Positions 6,953 to 13,541 of a DNA stretch of 15,250 bases are shown piece after piece. How positions within the stretch are numbered: position 1 is the stretch's first letter; each line of letters starts with the position of its first letter. Source of the DNA: Planctomycetaceae bacterium (GTDB taxonomy: Bacteria; Planctomycetota; Planctomycetia; Pirellulales; Thermoguttaceae); the NCBI GenBank assembly GCA_004556055.1, contig SFIW01000050.1, positions 1-15,250 of the forward strand, written 5' to 3'. The notes under the pieces are model-generated. The model was given only the letters and a program-made list of their open reading frames with translations. It had not been told where the DNA came from and made no database searches. The position numbers and the translations under genes are program-made.

Positions 6953-8005
6953 GTGGAACAGGAATTAAAACAGAGTTTACGCATCGGTTCAGTTACTATT
7001 TCTCCGCCGGTACTTTCTGCGCCCATGGCGGGATATACGAACTATGCTTTTCGGGAGATTTTGCGAAGATTTGGCGGCGTCGGTCTAATCGCGACTGAAA
7101 TGATAAGCGCTCGAGCCTTCCATTATATGAAACGCGAAGTTGACGAAGGGACGTTAAGTCGATACGGTTCGTCTCAAGAAGAGGAACCGACGAGATTATG
7201 GGGCGTGCGCGACGAGGAACGTCCTTTGTCAGTACAGATTTGGGACAACTCCCCTGAGACGCTCGAGGAGTTGGCGACGACGTTGGCGCACGAGTTCCAC
7301 GTAACCGTTGTGGATTTGAATTTCGGATGCCCCGCGCCCGCGATAGCCAAACGTTCCGAAAGCGGTTCGTTCTTACTCAAAAATCCTGAAAAAGTCGGAG
7401 AGATTGTCGGAAGGGTTGCTCGCGCCTGCTTTCCAACCCCCGTGACGGCTAAAATTCGTCTTGGCGTTACCAGCGATACTATCAACGCTTACGACGTCGC
7501 TCAGGCGGTAGAATGCGCGGGGGGCGCCGCATTGACCGTTCACGGTAGAACCGCTAAGCAGATGTATATGGGGAGCGCCGACTGGGATGAAATCGCCAAA
7601 GTACGTTCCGCATTAAAATCAATTCCATTGATAGGGAACGGCGATATCAAGACGGCGCAAGAGGCTGTTGACAAACTAGCCGCTTTTCCTGTGGACGCCG
7701 TAATGATCGGTCGGAGCGCGCTATCGCGTCCTTGGATTTTCCGCGAAGTTTCGCAACTTTTAAAAGGCGAAACTCCGACTCCCGAACCAACGTTGTCAGA
7801 ACAAAGAGATTTGCTACTTCTGCATTACAACCTTTTGGTTGAACGCTACGGCGAGGAGATTGCCGTTAGGTTAATGAGGCGTTACGCTTGTAATTATTCG
7901 AAAGGGCGTCCGGGGGGAAAGATCTTTCGAGACAGGATCGTACGTGTCAAAACCCACACGGAGTTTCTTCAAGTGGTTTCGGGGTGTTTTTGTCCCGGCG
8001 AATAA
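6953..8005 (+). CDS. dusB: tRNA-dihydrouridine synthase (DusB-like)
   Basis: FMN- and NADPH-dependent enzyme that reduces specific uridines of tRNA to dihydrouridine. The 350-residue TIM barrel shows the FMN-site PMAGYTNYAFR (24-34), the catalytic cysteine C126 in NFGCPAPAIAKR, the HGRTAKQMYMG flavin/phosphate motif, the NGDI motif and GRSALSRPWIFREV, which strongly resembles DusB. A charged segment near residues 62-90 is longer than in E. coli DusB. The frame opens with GTG at 6953, preceded only by a weak GGATA element; no in-frame ATG fits before the FMN motif, so GTG is accepted. It is divergent from the HMGL-like unit and monocistronic. Which tRNA position it modifies cannot be told from sequence alone. 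Confidence 0.92.
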   Translation: MEQELKQSLRIGSVTISPPVLSAPMAGYTNYAFREILRRFGGVGLIATEMISARAFHYMKREVDEGTLSRYGSSQEEEPTRLWGVRDEERPLSVQIWDNSPETLEELATTLAHEFHVTVVDLNFGCPAPAIAKRSESGSFLLKNPEKVGEIVGRVARACFPTPVTAKIRLGVTSDTINAYDVAQAVECAGGAALTVHGRTAKQMYMGSADWDEIAKVRSALKSIPLIGNGDIKTAQEAVDKLAAFPVDAVMIGRSALSRPWIFREVSQLLKGETPTPEPTLSEQRDLLLLHYNLLVERYGEEIAVRLMRRYACNYSKGRPGGKIFRDRIVRVKTHTEFLQVVSGCFCPGE

Positions 8006-8055
8006 TTTCTTTGCGAAGAAAGGGCGTTGCGCGCTGGACGTTATCTCCGCGCGCA
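8006..8055 (+). other. Two tandem hairpins directly after dus
   Basis: TTTCTT (8006-8011) pairs with AAGAAA (8016-8021) across TGCG, starting at the base after the dus stop codon. TGCGCGC (8028-8034) pairs with GCGCGCA (8049-8055). Neither has a T-run, so they are better read as 3'-end structure than as terminators. Confidence 0.4.
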
Positions 8056-8114
8056 TGCGACAAATCCTGCCGGTTGCGCCGAGGATCGACGGCACTTTTT
8101 TGAGTCGACTGTTA

Positions 8115-8152
8115 TTTCTTAAATAATCGCTATTGTTAAGAAAAGTTTTTTT
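8115..8152 (+). terminator. Probable intrinsic terminator of dus
   Basis: TTTCTTAA (8115-8122) pairs perfectly with TTAAGAAA (8136-8143) around a 13-base loop, followed by seven T residues at 8146-8152. The stem is AT-rich, so efficiency may be low. It lies 110 bases past the dus stop. Confidence 0.55.
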
Positions 8153-8161
8153 CATTAGAGT
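8133..8161 (+). promoter_or_regulatory. Possible fabH promoter
   Basis: TTGTTA (8133-8138) and TAGAGT (8156-8161) are 17 bases apart, overlapping the dus terminator. The boxes match consensus only in part. A dyad, TTGCGA (8203-8208) with TCGCAA (8219-8224), would lie in the resulting leader. Confidence 0.3.
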
Positions 8162-8257
8162 TTGGCCGAGCTCCTCATGAAACCGAATCTCGTGAAGAGA
8201 ACTTGCGATGTGCGTGCGTCGCAAAAGTTTACAAAAGAAATGCATTGAGTTTTATTC

Positions 8258-9253
8258 ATGGTTCGCGCAGTAATAGCAGGGACGGGTTCCTATCTTCCGG
8301 AACGCGTCGTAACAAATGACGAATTATCGGAACGAATGCCCCAGACGTCCGACGAGTGGATATACTCCCATACGGGAATTCACTCTCGGCATATAGCGGC
8401 CCCCAATGAGTCTGCGTCCGACATGGGGCTCGTCGCCGCAAAGCAAGCGTTGGAACAGGCAGGAGTTGAACCTGACGAGTTGGGGCTGATTATCGTGAGC
8501 ACAGCGACGCCCGATTATGCGCCGACGCCTCTGACCGCTTGCGTTTTGCAAGATAAATTGGGCGCGACAAACGCGTCGGCGTTTGATATGAGCGCCGCAT
8601 GTTGCGGGTTCATTTACAATCTTGAAATCGCTAAGAACTTTTATTCGAATCCTCACTTTACGAAGCCGATTCTTCTTGTTGCGTCCGAGGTGATGTCGAG
8701 GAAGGTCGATTGGAACGACTACAAGACTTGCATCCTCTTTGGCGACGGCGCTGGCGCTGTCGTTATTAAACCAGACGTCGAAGAGAAGTTCCCTGGAAGC
8801 GGAATTGTCGATTCCGTAATGATGGCGGATGGAAAGTCCGGGAAGCACCTTCTTTTGGAAGGAGGATGTCGTTCTGAAGATTCGTTGCGTCATCCTCTCG
8901 CTCATATTCTTCAGATGGGAGGACAGCAAGTTTACGCCTTTGCCGTGAAGGCGCTCGTCGAGGTTGTTCGTTCATTGCTGGAACGCAATAATCTAACGAT
9001 GGACGAGTTAAAGAGAATCGTGCCTCATCAAGCGAATTATCGGATCATTAATTCGGCGGGTTCTCGGCTGGGCTTCACGAACGACGATAAGTTTTACATC
9101 AATGTTGAGAGAGTCGCCAATACGGCGTCCGCGTCGATTCCGATTGCGTTGGACGAGATGAATCGCGGCGGCATGTTGCAACGAGGCGACAAGCTTCTCC
9201 TCGCTGGTTTTGGAGCGGGGTTGACGTATGGCGGCAACTACCTGGTGTGGTGA
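8258..9253 (+). CDS. fabH: 3-oxoacyl-[acyl-carrier-protein] synthase III (KAS III)
   Basis: Condenses acetyl-CoA (or a similar acyl-CoA primer) with malonyl-ACP to begin type II fatty-acid synthesis. The 331-residue thiolase-fold protein has the catalytic triad: C115 in SAACCGFIY, H257 in PHQANYRI and N288 in VANTASASIP. The N-terminal IAGTGSYLPERVVTN and the C-terminal GFGAGLTYG glycine loop are standard for FabH. The codon just after the catalytic cysteine is a second cysteine (C116), where serine or alanine is common. The start fits the family's N-terminus, although only a weak GAG-type ribosome binding site precedes it. It stands alone, between the dus terminator and its own terminator, rather than in a fab cluster, so it is presumably regulated separately. 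Straight- versus branched-chain primer preference cannot be judged here. Confidence 0.95.
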   Translation: MVRAVIAGTGSYLPERVVTNDELSERMPQTSDEWIYSHTGIHSRHIAAPNESASDMGLVAAKQALEQAGVEPDELGLIIVSTATPDYAPTPLTACVLQDKLGATNASAFDMSAACCGFIYNLEIAKNFYSNPHFTKPILLVASEVMSRKVDWNDYKTCILFGDGAGAVVIKPDVEEKFPGSGIVDSVMMADGKSGKHLLLEGGCRSEDSLRHPLAHILQMGGQQVYAFAVKALVEVVRSLLERNNLTMDELKRIVPHQANYRIINSAGSRLGFTNDDKFYINVERVANTASASIPIALDEMNRGGMLQRGDKLLLAGFGAGLTYGGNYLVW

Positions 9254-9280
9254 TTGTTGCGAGAATTAAAGCTTTACGTG

Positions 9281-9305
9281 AGGAGAGCGCGGCTCTCCTT
9301 TTTTT
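9281..9305 (+). terminator. Intrinsic terminator of fabH
   Basis: AGGAGAGC (9281-9288) pairs with GCTCTCCT (9292-9299) across a 3-base loop, running into T residues through 9305. A strong, compact intrinsic terminator 27 bases after the fabH stop. Confidence 0.9.
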
Positions 9306-9328
9306 ATTTGCGGCGAGGTTCTTCTCGC

Positions 9329-9356
9329 TTGTAAAAGGCAGGCGATTGGTTAGAAT
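9329..9356 (+). promoter_or_regulatory. Likely promoter of gmd
   Basis: TTGTAA (9329-9334) and TAGAAT (9351-9356) are separated by 16 bases. This gives a start near 9363 and a leader of about 43 bases. It sits between the fabH terminator and the gmd ribosome binding site. Confidence 0.5.
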
Positions 9357-9405
9357 CAGGACGTTGAATCGAATAACACAGTTTGAATTTTAGGAGTCGT
9401 TTGTA

Positions 9406-10461
9406 ATGATGAAGACCTCTTTGGTTACGGGCGCGACAGGTCAAGACGGCGCGTACTTAACGCGTAAATTATTGTCGGAAGGTCGACGCGTATGCGCAAT
9501 GATTCGTCGAACTTCAACGTCTAATATGTCGCGTCTTTTAGGGTTGCGAGAGGGAACGCAGGAGAATGGTTCCGAATTAAGGTACGTAACGGGAGATTTA
9601 ACGGACTCCGCTAATATTTCGCGAATCTTAGAGGAGTTTGAACCGGACGAAGTTTATAACCTTGCCGCGCAATCAGACGTACGCGTTTCTTTTGACGTTC
9701 CTGAGTATACCGGCGAAGTCGACGGGCTGGGGACGTTGCGGATTTTGGAAGGTATTCGCGGCGCAGGTCTGGCCTCTAAAACGCGATTTTATCAAGCTTC
9801 AACGTCCGAACTTTTTGGGGACGTTAAAGAAAAACCGCAGCGTGAATCGACTCCTTTTGCGCCTCGTAGTCCTTACGCCATCGCTAAATTGTACGCGTAT
9901 TGGACGACTGTGAATTATCGAGAAGCGTACGGCATATTTGCTTGCAACGGAATTTTATTCAATCATGAAAGCCCTTTGCGCGGCGAGAATTTCGTGACGC
10001 GTAAGATCACGAGGGGCGCGACAAGAATTCGTTTGGGACTTCAAGATAAGCTCCGAATGGGGAACATTGACGCGCGGCGCGACTGGGGACACGCCGAAGA
10101 TTACGTCAACGGAATGTTTCTGATGTTGCAGCAATCTGAACCAGACGACTACGTCTTGGCGACAGGGGAACAACGTTCCGCAAGGGATTTTTTGGAGCTG
10201 GTTTTCGCTAAACTCGATTACGAAATCGTTTGGCAGGGCTCCGGCGTCGACGAAAAGGGAATCGATCGCAAGAGCGGAAAGGTTCTTGTTGAGATAGACC
10301 CCGTTTTCTTTAGACCAACGGAAGTCAACTATCTTTGCGGCGATTCGACTAAGGCTAGAACTAAATTAGGATGGAAGCCGCGTCACACTTTTCATTCCCT
10401 TGTCGAAGATATGCTTGCGCACGACTTAGCGCTGGCTGAACGCGAGAAAAACAACAACTGA
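9406..10461 (+). CDS. gmd: GDP-mannose 4,6-dehydratase
   Basis: Converts GDP-D-mannose to GDP-4-keto-6-deoxy-D-mannose, the precursor of GDP-fucose, GDP-rhamnose and related surface sugars. The 351-residue extended short-chain dehydrogenase shows the nucleotide-binding TGATGQDG (G9, G12, G15), the NLAAQSDVRVSFD strand, the catalytic ASTSELFG (T133, E135) and Y157-xxx-K161 in SPYAIAK. The GDP-sugar-binding FNHESPLRGENFVTRKITRG, RDWGHAEDYV and FRPTEVNYLCGD blocks are classic for this family. AGGAG lies nine bases before the ATG at 9406; the adjacent ATG at 9409 is less well spaced. No GDP-fucose synthase or glycosyltransferase follows, so the final sugar is unknown. A DUF1559-like membrane protein begins about 15 bases after the stop, in what looks like the same transcript. 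Confidence 0.95.
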   Translation: MMKTSLVTGATGQDGAYLTRKLLSEGRRVCAMIRRTSTSNMSRLLGLREGTQENGSELRYVTGDLTDSANISRILEEFEPDEVYNLAAQSDVRVSFDVPEYTGEVDGLGTLRILEGIRGAGLASKTRFYQASTSELFGDVKEKPQRESTPFAPRSPYAIAKLYAYWTTVNYREAYGIFACNGILFNHESPLRGENFVTRKITRGATRIRLGLQDKLRMGNIDARRDWGHAEDYVNGMFLMLQQSEPDDYVLATGEQRSARDFLELVFAKLDYEIVWQGSGVDEKGIDRKSGKVLVEIDPVFFRPTEVNYLCGDSTKARTKLGWKPRHTFHSLVEDMLAHDLALAEREKNNN

Positions 10462-10476
10462 TCGAGATTGATTAAG

Positions 10477-11310
10477 ATGGACGACGAGGAAAAAAATCAG
10501 ATTGAAGGGGATTCGAGGGCGCGTTGGGCGTTTGGTATTTTGTTCGCCCTTGGAGTCTTTGCCGGAGTTTCTCTCTTATTGGTCGTCTCGCACGTTATTT
10601 TGAGTCAAAGAGAAGGTACGAGAAGAGAACGCTGCGAATATAATCTTTTACAGCTGTATCGAGCGACCTGCGAGTATGTGGACGCATACGGAACATATCC
10701 GCCTGCGTATACGATCGATTCTGAGGGTTCGCCCCTTCATTCATGGCGGGTTCTCTTATTGCCATATCTAGGCGGAGAGGAATTGTATTCGCAGATTCGT
10801 TTGAACGAGCCGTGGGACAGCGAGTGGAATTCTCAATTTTGGGATAAGACTCCGTCTCTCTTTCAATGCTCTTCTATCCCAGTACATACTGAGAGCGGAT
10901 CCGCGAATCTTGATAAAACAAAACGTTGCTCGTTTTCTTGCGTTTTAGGAACGTCCACTCTCTTTGCAAAGAATGGTAAACCTGTTTTCCCCGACGAAGT
11001 TGTCGACGGCGTTTCCAACACCGTCATGTACGTCGAACGGAGAGATCCCGTCAACTGGATGAATCCTCAAGACGAGCTGACTGAGGAGCAGGTGTTAAAC
11101 GAAAATGAGTTGCCGACGACGCAACGTCGAGGGTTTGGTTCATGGCATGGCGCGGGAGGATATGTTCTTCTCGCCGACGGATCAACGCGTTTTCTTTCTG
11201 AGAAAATAGATTCGGCTGTTTTAAAACTTCTCTTGAATATCGACGATTCTAAAGTCATTGAGAAGACGAACGATAGTAGCGTCGATCTCGATTTAGAAGA
11301 GAAAAAGTAG
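10477..11310 (+). CDS. Membrane-anchored DUF1559-like protein without a prepilin leader
   Basis: A 277-residue protein. A short acidic/polar N-terminus (1-16) is followed by one hydrophobic segment (about 17-42, WAFGILFALG through VVSHVIL). The rest should lie outside the cytoplasm. It matches the DUF1559 globular domain: RRERCEYNLLQLYRATCEYVDAYGTYPPAY parallels the family's cysteine-asparagine-leucine helix, HSWRVLLLPYLGGEELYSQI is highly typical, and GSWHGAGGYVLLADGSTRF is the H-x9-DG motif. The pilin FTLVE cleavage motif is absent, so it is probably an uncleaved membrane anchor. The tail is acidic (DDSSVDLDLEEKK). ATG 10477 is preferred over an in-frame TTG at 10468, which leaves no room for a ribosome binding site; neither site is strong. 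It follows gmd closely. Function is not known. Confidence 0.8.
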   Translation: MDDEEKNQIEGDSRARWAFGILFALGVFAGVSLLLVVSHVILSQREGTRRERCEYNLLQLYRATCEYVDAYGTYPPAYTIDSEGSPLHSWRVLLLPYLGGEELYSQIRLNEPWDSEWNSQFWDKTPSLFQCSSIPVHTESGSANLDKTKRCSFSCVLGTSTLFAKNGKPVFPDEVVDGVSNTVMYVERRDPVNWMNPQDELTEEQVLNENELPTTQRRGFGSWHGAGGYVLLADGSTRFLSEKIDSAVLKLLLNIDDSKVIEKTNDSSVDLDLEEKK

Positions 11311-11337
11311 AGTTAGGAAACAGTAATTTTTTAGTCG

Positions 11338-11364
11338 GAGACGACGTCTCTATTTAAGTTTTCT
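11338..11364 (+). terminator. Possible weak terminator after the gmd unit
   Basis: GAGAC (11338-11342) pairs with GTCTC (11346-11350) across a 3-base loop. A T-rich but interrupted stretch follows to 11364. Only 5 base pairs, so support is moderate. Confidence 0.4.
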
Positions 11365-11419
11365 TAGCTCTCTGGCGATAACAAGGCTACTTGATAATTA
11401 GGAAGAGCTATATTTTTTA
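11365..11419 (+). terminator. Second hairpin with T-run after the gmd unit
   Basis: TAGCTCT (11365-11371) pairs perfectly with AGAGCTA (11404-11410) around a 32-base loop, followed by TATTTTTTA. It directly follows the hairpin at 11338. The loop is long for an intrinsic terminator. The element precedes the predicted lysC -10 box, so it most likely ends upstream transcription. Confidence 0.4.
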
Positions 11420-11460
11420 CTTCCGACAAGAGTCCCCCTTTTAGTTCCTGGTTAAGACCG

Positions 11461-11466
11461 TATAAT
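11461..11466 (+). promoter_or_regulatory. Candidate -10 box for lysC
   Basis: A perfect TATAAT. The sequence 16-18 bases upstream (CTTTTA or near) is a poor -35 box, so this may need an activator or may be fortuitous. It would give a leader of about 112 bases. Confidence 0.35.
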
Positions 11467-11516
11467 ATTCGGGGTTTTGTGAAATATTATTCCAGTCAGA
11501 TCCCTTTAATCGTATT

Positions 11517-11550
11517 CTTCCAACAGGTCATAATTAGGTCGTTTTGGAAG
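11517..11550 (+). other. Hairpin in the lysC leader
   Basis: CTTCCAA (11517-11523) pairs with TTGGAAG (11544-11550) around a 20-base loop, ending about 20 bases before the lysC ribosome binding site. No T-run and no recognisable lysine-riboswitch core. Any regulatory role is speculative. Confidence 0.35.
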
Positions 11551-11584
11551 TTGTTTCGGACGCTACTCTGAAAGGAAGTGCATC

Positions 11585-13372
11585 ATGGCGCTTATCGTGC
11601 AAAAATTTGGCGGAACGAGCGTGGCGGATACCCAGAAGATCCTTGCCGCCGCCAGAAAGGCAATTCGTGAGAGACGCGCAGGCAACCAGGTTGTGATGGT
11701 TGTGAGCGCAATGGGCAAGCAAACCGACCATCTCATCGAGTTAGCAAAGGAGTTGAGCGAGCGCCCGAATAATCGTGAAATGGACATGCTTCTATCGACT
11801 GGCGAACAGGTGACGATCGCTTTGATGGCTATCGCTCTGGAGTCGTTGGGGTACAAGGCGGTTAGTTTCACTGGCGCGCAGATTGGCATTAGAACCGACG
11901 CAACCTACAGCAAAGCGAGAATTAGGTCTATTTCAACGGATCGAATGAAACGCGCCTTAGATGAAGGGAAGATTGTGATCGCCGCAGGATTCCAAGGAAT
12001 CGACGACGATTTCAATATTACGACTCTCGGTCGCGGGGGAAGCGACACGACTGCCGTAGCTCTTGCGGCCGCTCTTCAGGCGGATCGTTGCGACATTTAC
12101 ACTGACGTCGACGGGGTTTATACGACGGATCCTCGTATTGTGCCTGAAGCTCGACGCGTGGATCGCATTAGTTACGACGAGATGCTTGAGCTTGCCAGTA
12201 TGGGCGCGGGCGTCATGCATAGTCGTTCTATCGAATTTGCTAAAAAGTTCGGCGTATTAGTTCATGTCCGCAGCAGCTTTAGCGATGGAGACGGCACTCT
12301 GATCGGACCGCTTCCCGAACGAGAACACGCTCCTGTTTGCGGCGTAGCTCTCGCAAAGGATGAAACGCGACTTACTGTGGTGGGCGTTCCTGATAAACCG
12401 GGCGTTGCGATGCAGATCTTCTCCAAATTGGCTGACGCGCGCATTGCGACGGACATGATTGCGCAGAACTCTAGCGCCGACGGTAAAACCGACGTTTCGT
12501 TAACACTTCAAAGCGACGACGCGTATAAAGCGCGCGAAGTTGTCTCGCAACTAGTTGACGAGATCGGCGCGGAGTCTTTCGAGTTCGACGAGAATGTCGC
12601 GAAAATTTCAGTCGTAGGTCTGGGGATGGCGAACCAGACCGGCGTGGCCCAGCAGATGTTTCATGCTCTCTTCGAGTGCGGTATAAACATTCATATGATC
12701 GCGACAAGCGATATTAAGATCTCCGCTCTCGTAAGCCGAGACGACGCCGTTAAAGCGCTAAGAGCAACCCATGCCTCCTTTAAACTTGACCAAGAGTTGA
12801 CCCCAGAGGAGATAAACGCGCGAAGCGCCGTAGCAACTTCTCCCGCGTCTTTAGACAAATGCGCGTCCGCGCGCCTTATTTCGCACCTTACTGGGATGGA
12901 AGACGTTGTGGTTGAATCGATCGATCTCGACGCGGCTCAGGCGCGAGTCACTCTTTACGCTCTTCCCGATAGTCCAGGACTTGCGGCGAAAGTTTTTGAT
13001 CGCGTCGCTGAAGGCCATATCATTGTCGACATGATAGTCCAGAGCGTCGGACGCGATAATTTGGCGAACATAACGTTTACGATTCCGCGCGACGAGCTTG
13101 ACTCCGTGATGAAAGTCGCGCAGGAATTGTGCGATACGTTCCATTGTAGCGCCGAATATGATAGTCGCGCAGCCAAACTCACAGTTCGCGGGGCTGGCTT
13201 GAGAAGTCATACAGGGCTTGCTTACCGCATGTTTCGCACGCTTGGCGAAGGAAATGTTAATGTAAGCGTGATCAGCCTCAGCGAGCGTTGCGCGGCCGTT
13301 ATTGTAGACGAAGCGCACGGCGAGACGGGGCGCGATAACCTTGCGAAGGAGTTCTCGGAAGAAACATTCTAA
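11585..13372 (+). CDS. lysC: Aspartate kinase with four ACT domains
   Basis: Phosphorylates L-aspartate, the first step towards lysine, threonine, methionine and diaminopimelate for the cell wall. The 595-residue protein has the amino-acid kinase domain at about 1-245: KFGGTS (7-12), STGEQV, GFQGID, TTLGRGGSD (146-154) and TDVDGVYTTDPR (173-184). Two ACT-domain pairs follow: about 260-400 (the first with VPDKPGVAMQIF, the second with GLGMANQTGVAQQMF) and about 450-590 (LPDSPGLAAKVF and GAGLRSHTGLAYRMF). Four ACT domains in one chain are known from cyanobacterial aspartate kinase; two is the usual number. Feedback control by lysine and/or threonine is expected for the family, but the ligands cannot be read here. 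The start follows AAGGAAG with a good 6-base spacing. There is no fused homoserine dehydrogenase. cimA follows on the same strand. Confidence 0.95.
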   Translation: MALIVQKFGGTSVADTQKILAAARKAIRERRAGNQVVMVVSAMGKQTDHLIELAKELSERPNNREMDMLLSTGEQVTIALMAIALESLGYKAVSFTGAQIGIRTDATYSKARIRSISTDRMKRALDEGKIVIAAGFQGIDDDFNITTLGRGGSDTTAVALAAALQADRCDIYTDVDGVYTTDPRIVPEARRVDRISYDEMLELASMGAGVMHSRSIEFAKKFGVLVHVRSSFSDGDGTLIGPLPEREHAPVCGVALAKDETRLTVVGVPDKPGVAMQIFSKLADARIATDMIAQNSSADGKTDVSLTLQSDDAYKAREVVSQLVDEIGAESFEFDENVAKISVVGLGMANQTGVAQQMFHALFECGINIHMIATSDIKISALVSRDDAVKALRATHASFKLDQELTPEEINARSAVATSPASLDKCASARLISHLTGMEDVVVESIDLDAAQARVTLYALPDSPGLAAKVFDRVAEGHIIVDMIVQSVGRDNLANITFTIPRDELDSVMKVAQELCDTFHCSAEYDSRAAKLTVRGAGLRSHTGLAYRMFRTLGEGNVNVSVISLSERCAAVIVDEAHGETGRDNLAKEFSEETF

Positions 13373-13387
13373 GACGTTTAGAATTTT

Positions 13388-13472
13388 CGAAATCCGTTTT
13401 TTTAGTCCGTGCTATTGTGTAGGCAATATTCTTCTTCATAAGATATTTAGCTTTCGATAGCACGGATTTTCG
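13388..13472 (+). promoter_or_regulatory. Structured lysC-cimA intergenic element
   Basis: TCCGTGCTAT (13406-13415) is perfectly complementary to ATAGCACGGA (13457-13466), a 10-base stem around a 41-base loop, followed by TTTTCG. An alternative left arm, AAATCCG (13390-13396), can pair with CGGATTT (13463-13469), and a run of T residues (13397-13403) lies between the two left arms. The two pairings exclude each other. It may be the lysC terminator, or a switch-like leader for cimA; the pairing is visible, the role is inferred. Confidence 0.4.
13415..13444 (+). promoter_or_regulatory. Weak candidate cimA promoter
   Basis: TTGTGT (13415-13420) and TAAGAT (13439-13444) are 18 bases apart, inside the loop of the structured element. 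If used, the start would be near 13451. Boxes and spacing are suboptimal. Confidence 0.22.
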
Positions 13473-13541
13473 TTATAACTGACACGTTTATTCCGCCCCT
13501 TGATCTTTGTAGAGGGCTAATGTTCCTTTAAGAGGGTATTT

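Noticed and set aside
7871..8245. Open frames on both strands across the dus end and dus-fabH gap
   Set aside because: They overlap dus in other frames or run through the hairpins, lack ribosome binding sites, and resemble no known family. The dus reading frame itself ends naturally, so a frameshift is not needed.
11467..11584. Lysine riboswitch upstream of lysC
   Set aside because: The leader is too short (about 110 bases) and lacks the conserved purine-rich lysine-riboswitch core; only a simple hairpin is visible.
12851..13318. 155-codon minus-strand frame inside lysC
   Set aside because: It is antisense to conserved ACT-domain coding sequence and shows no family features or start signals; it is a composition shadow.
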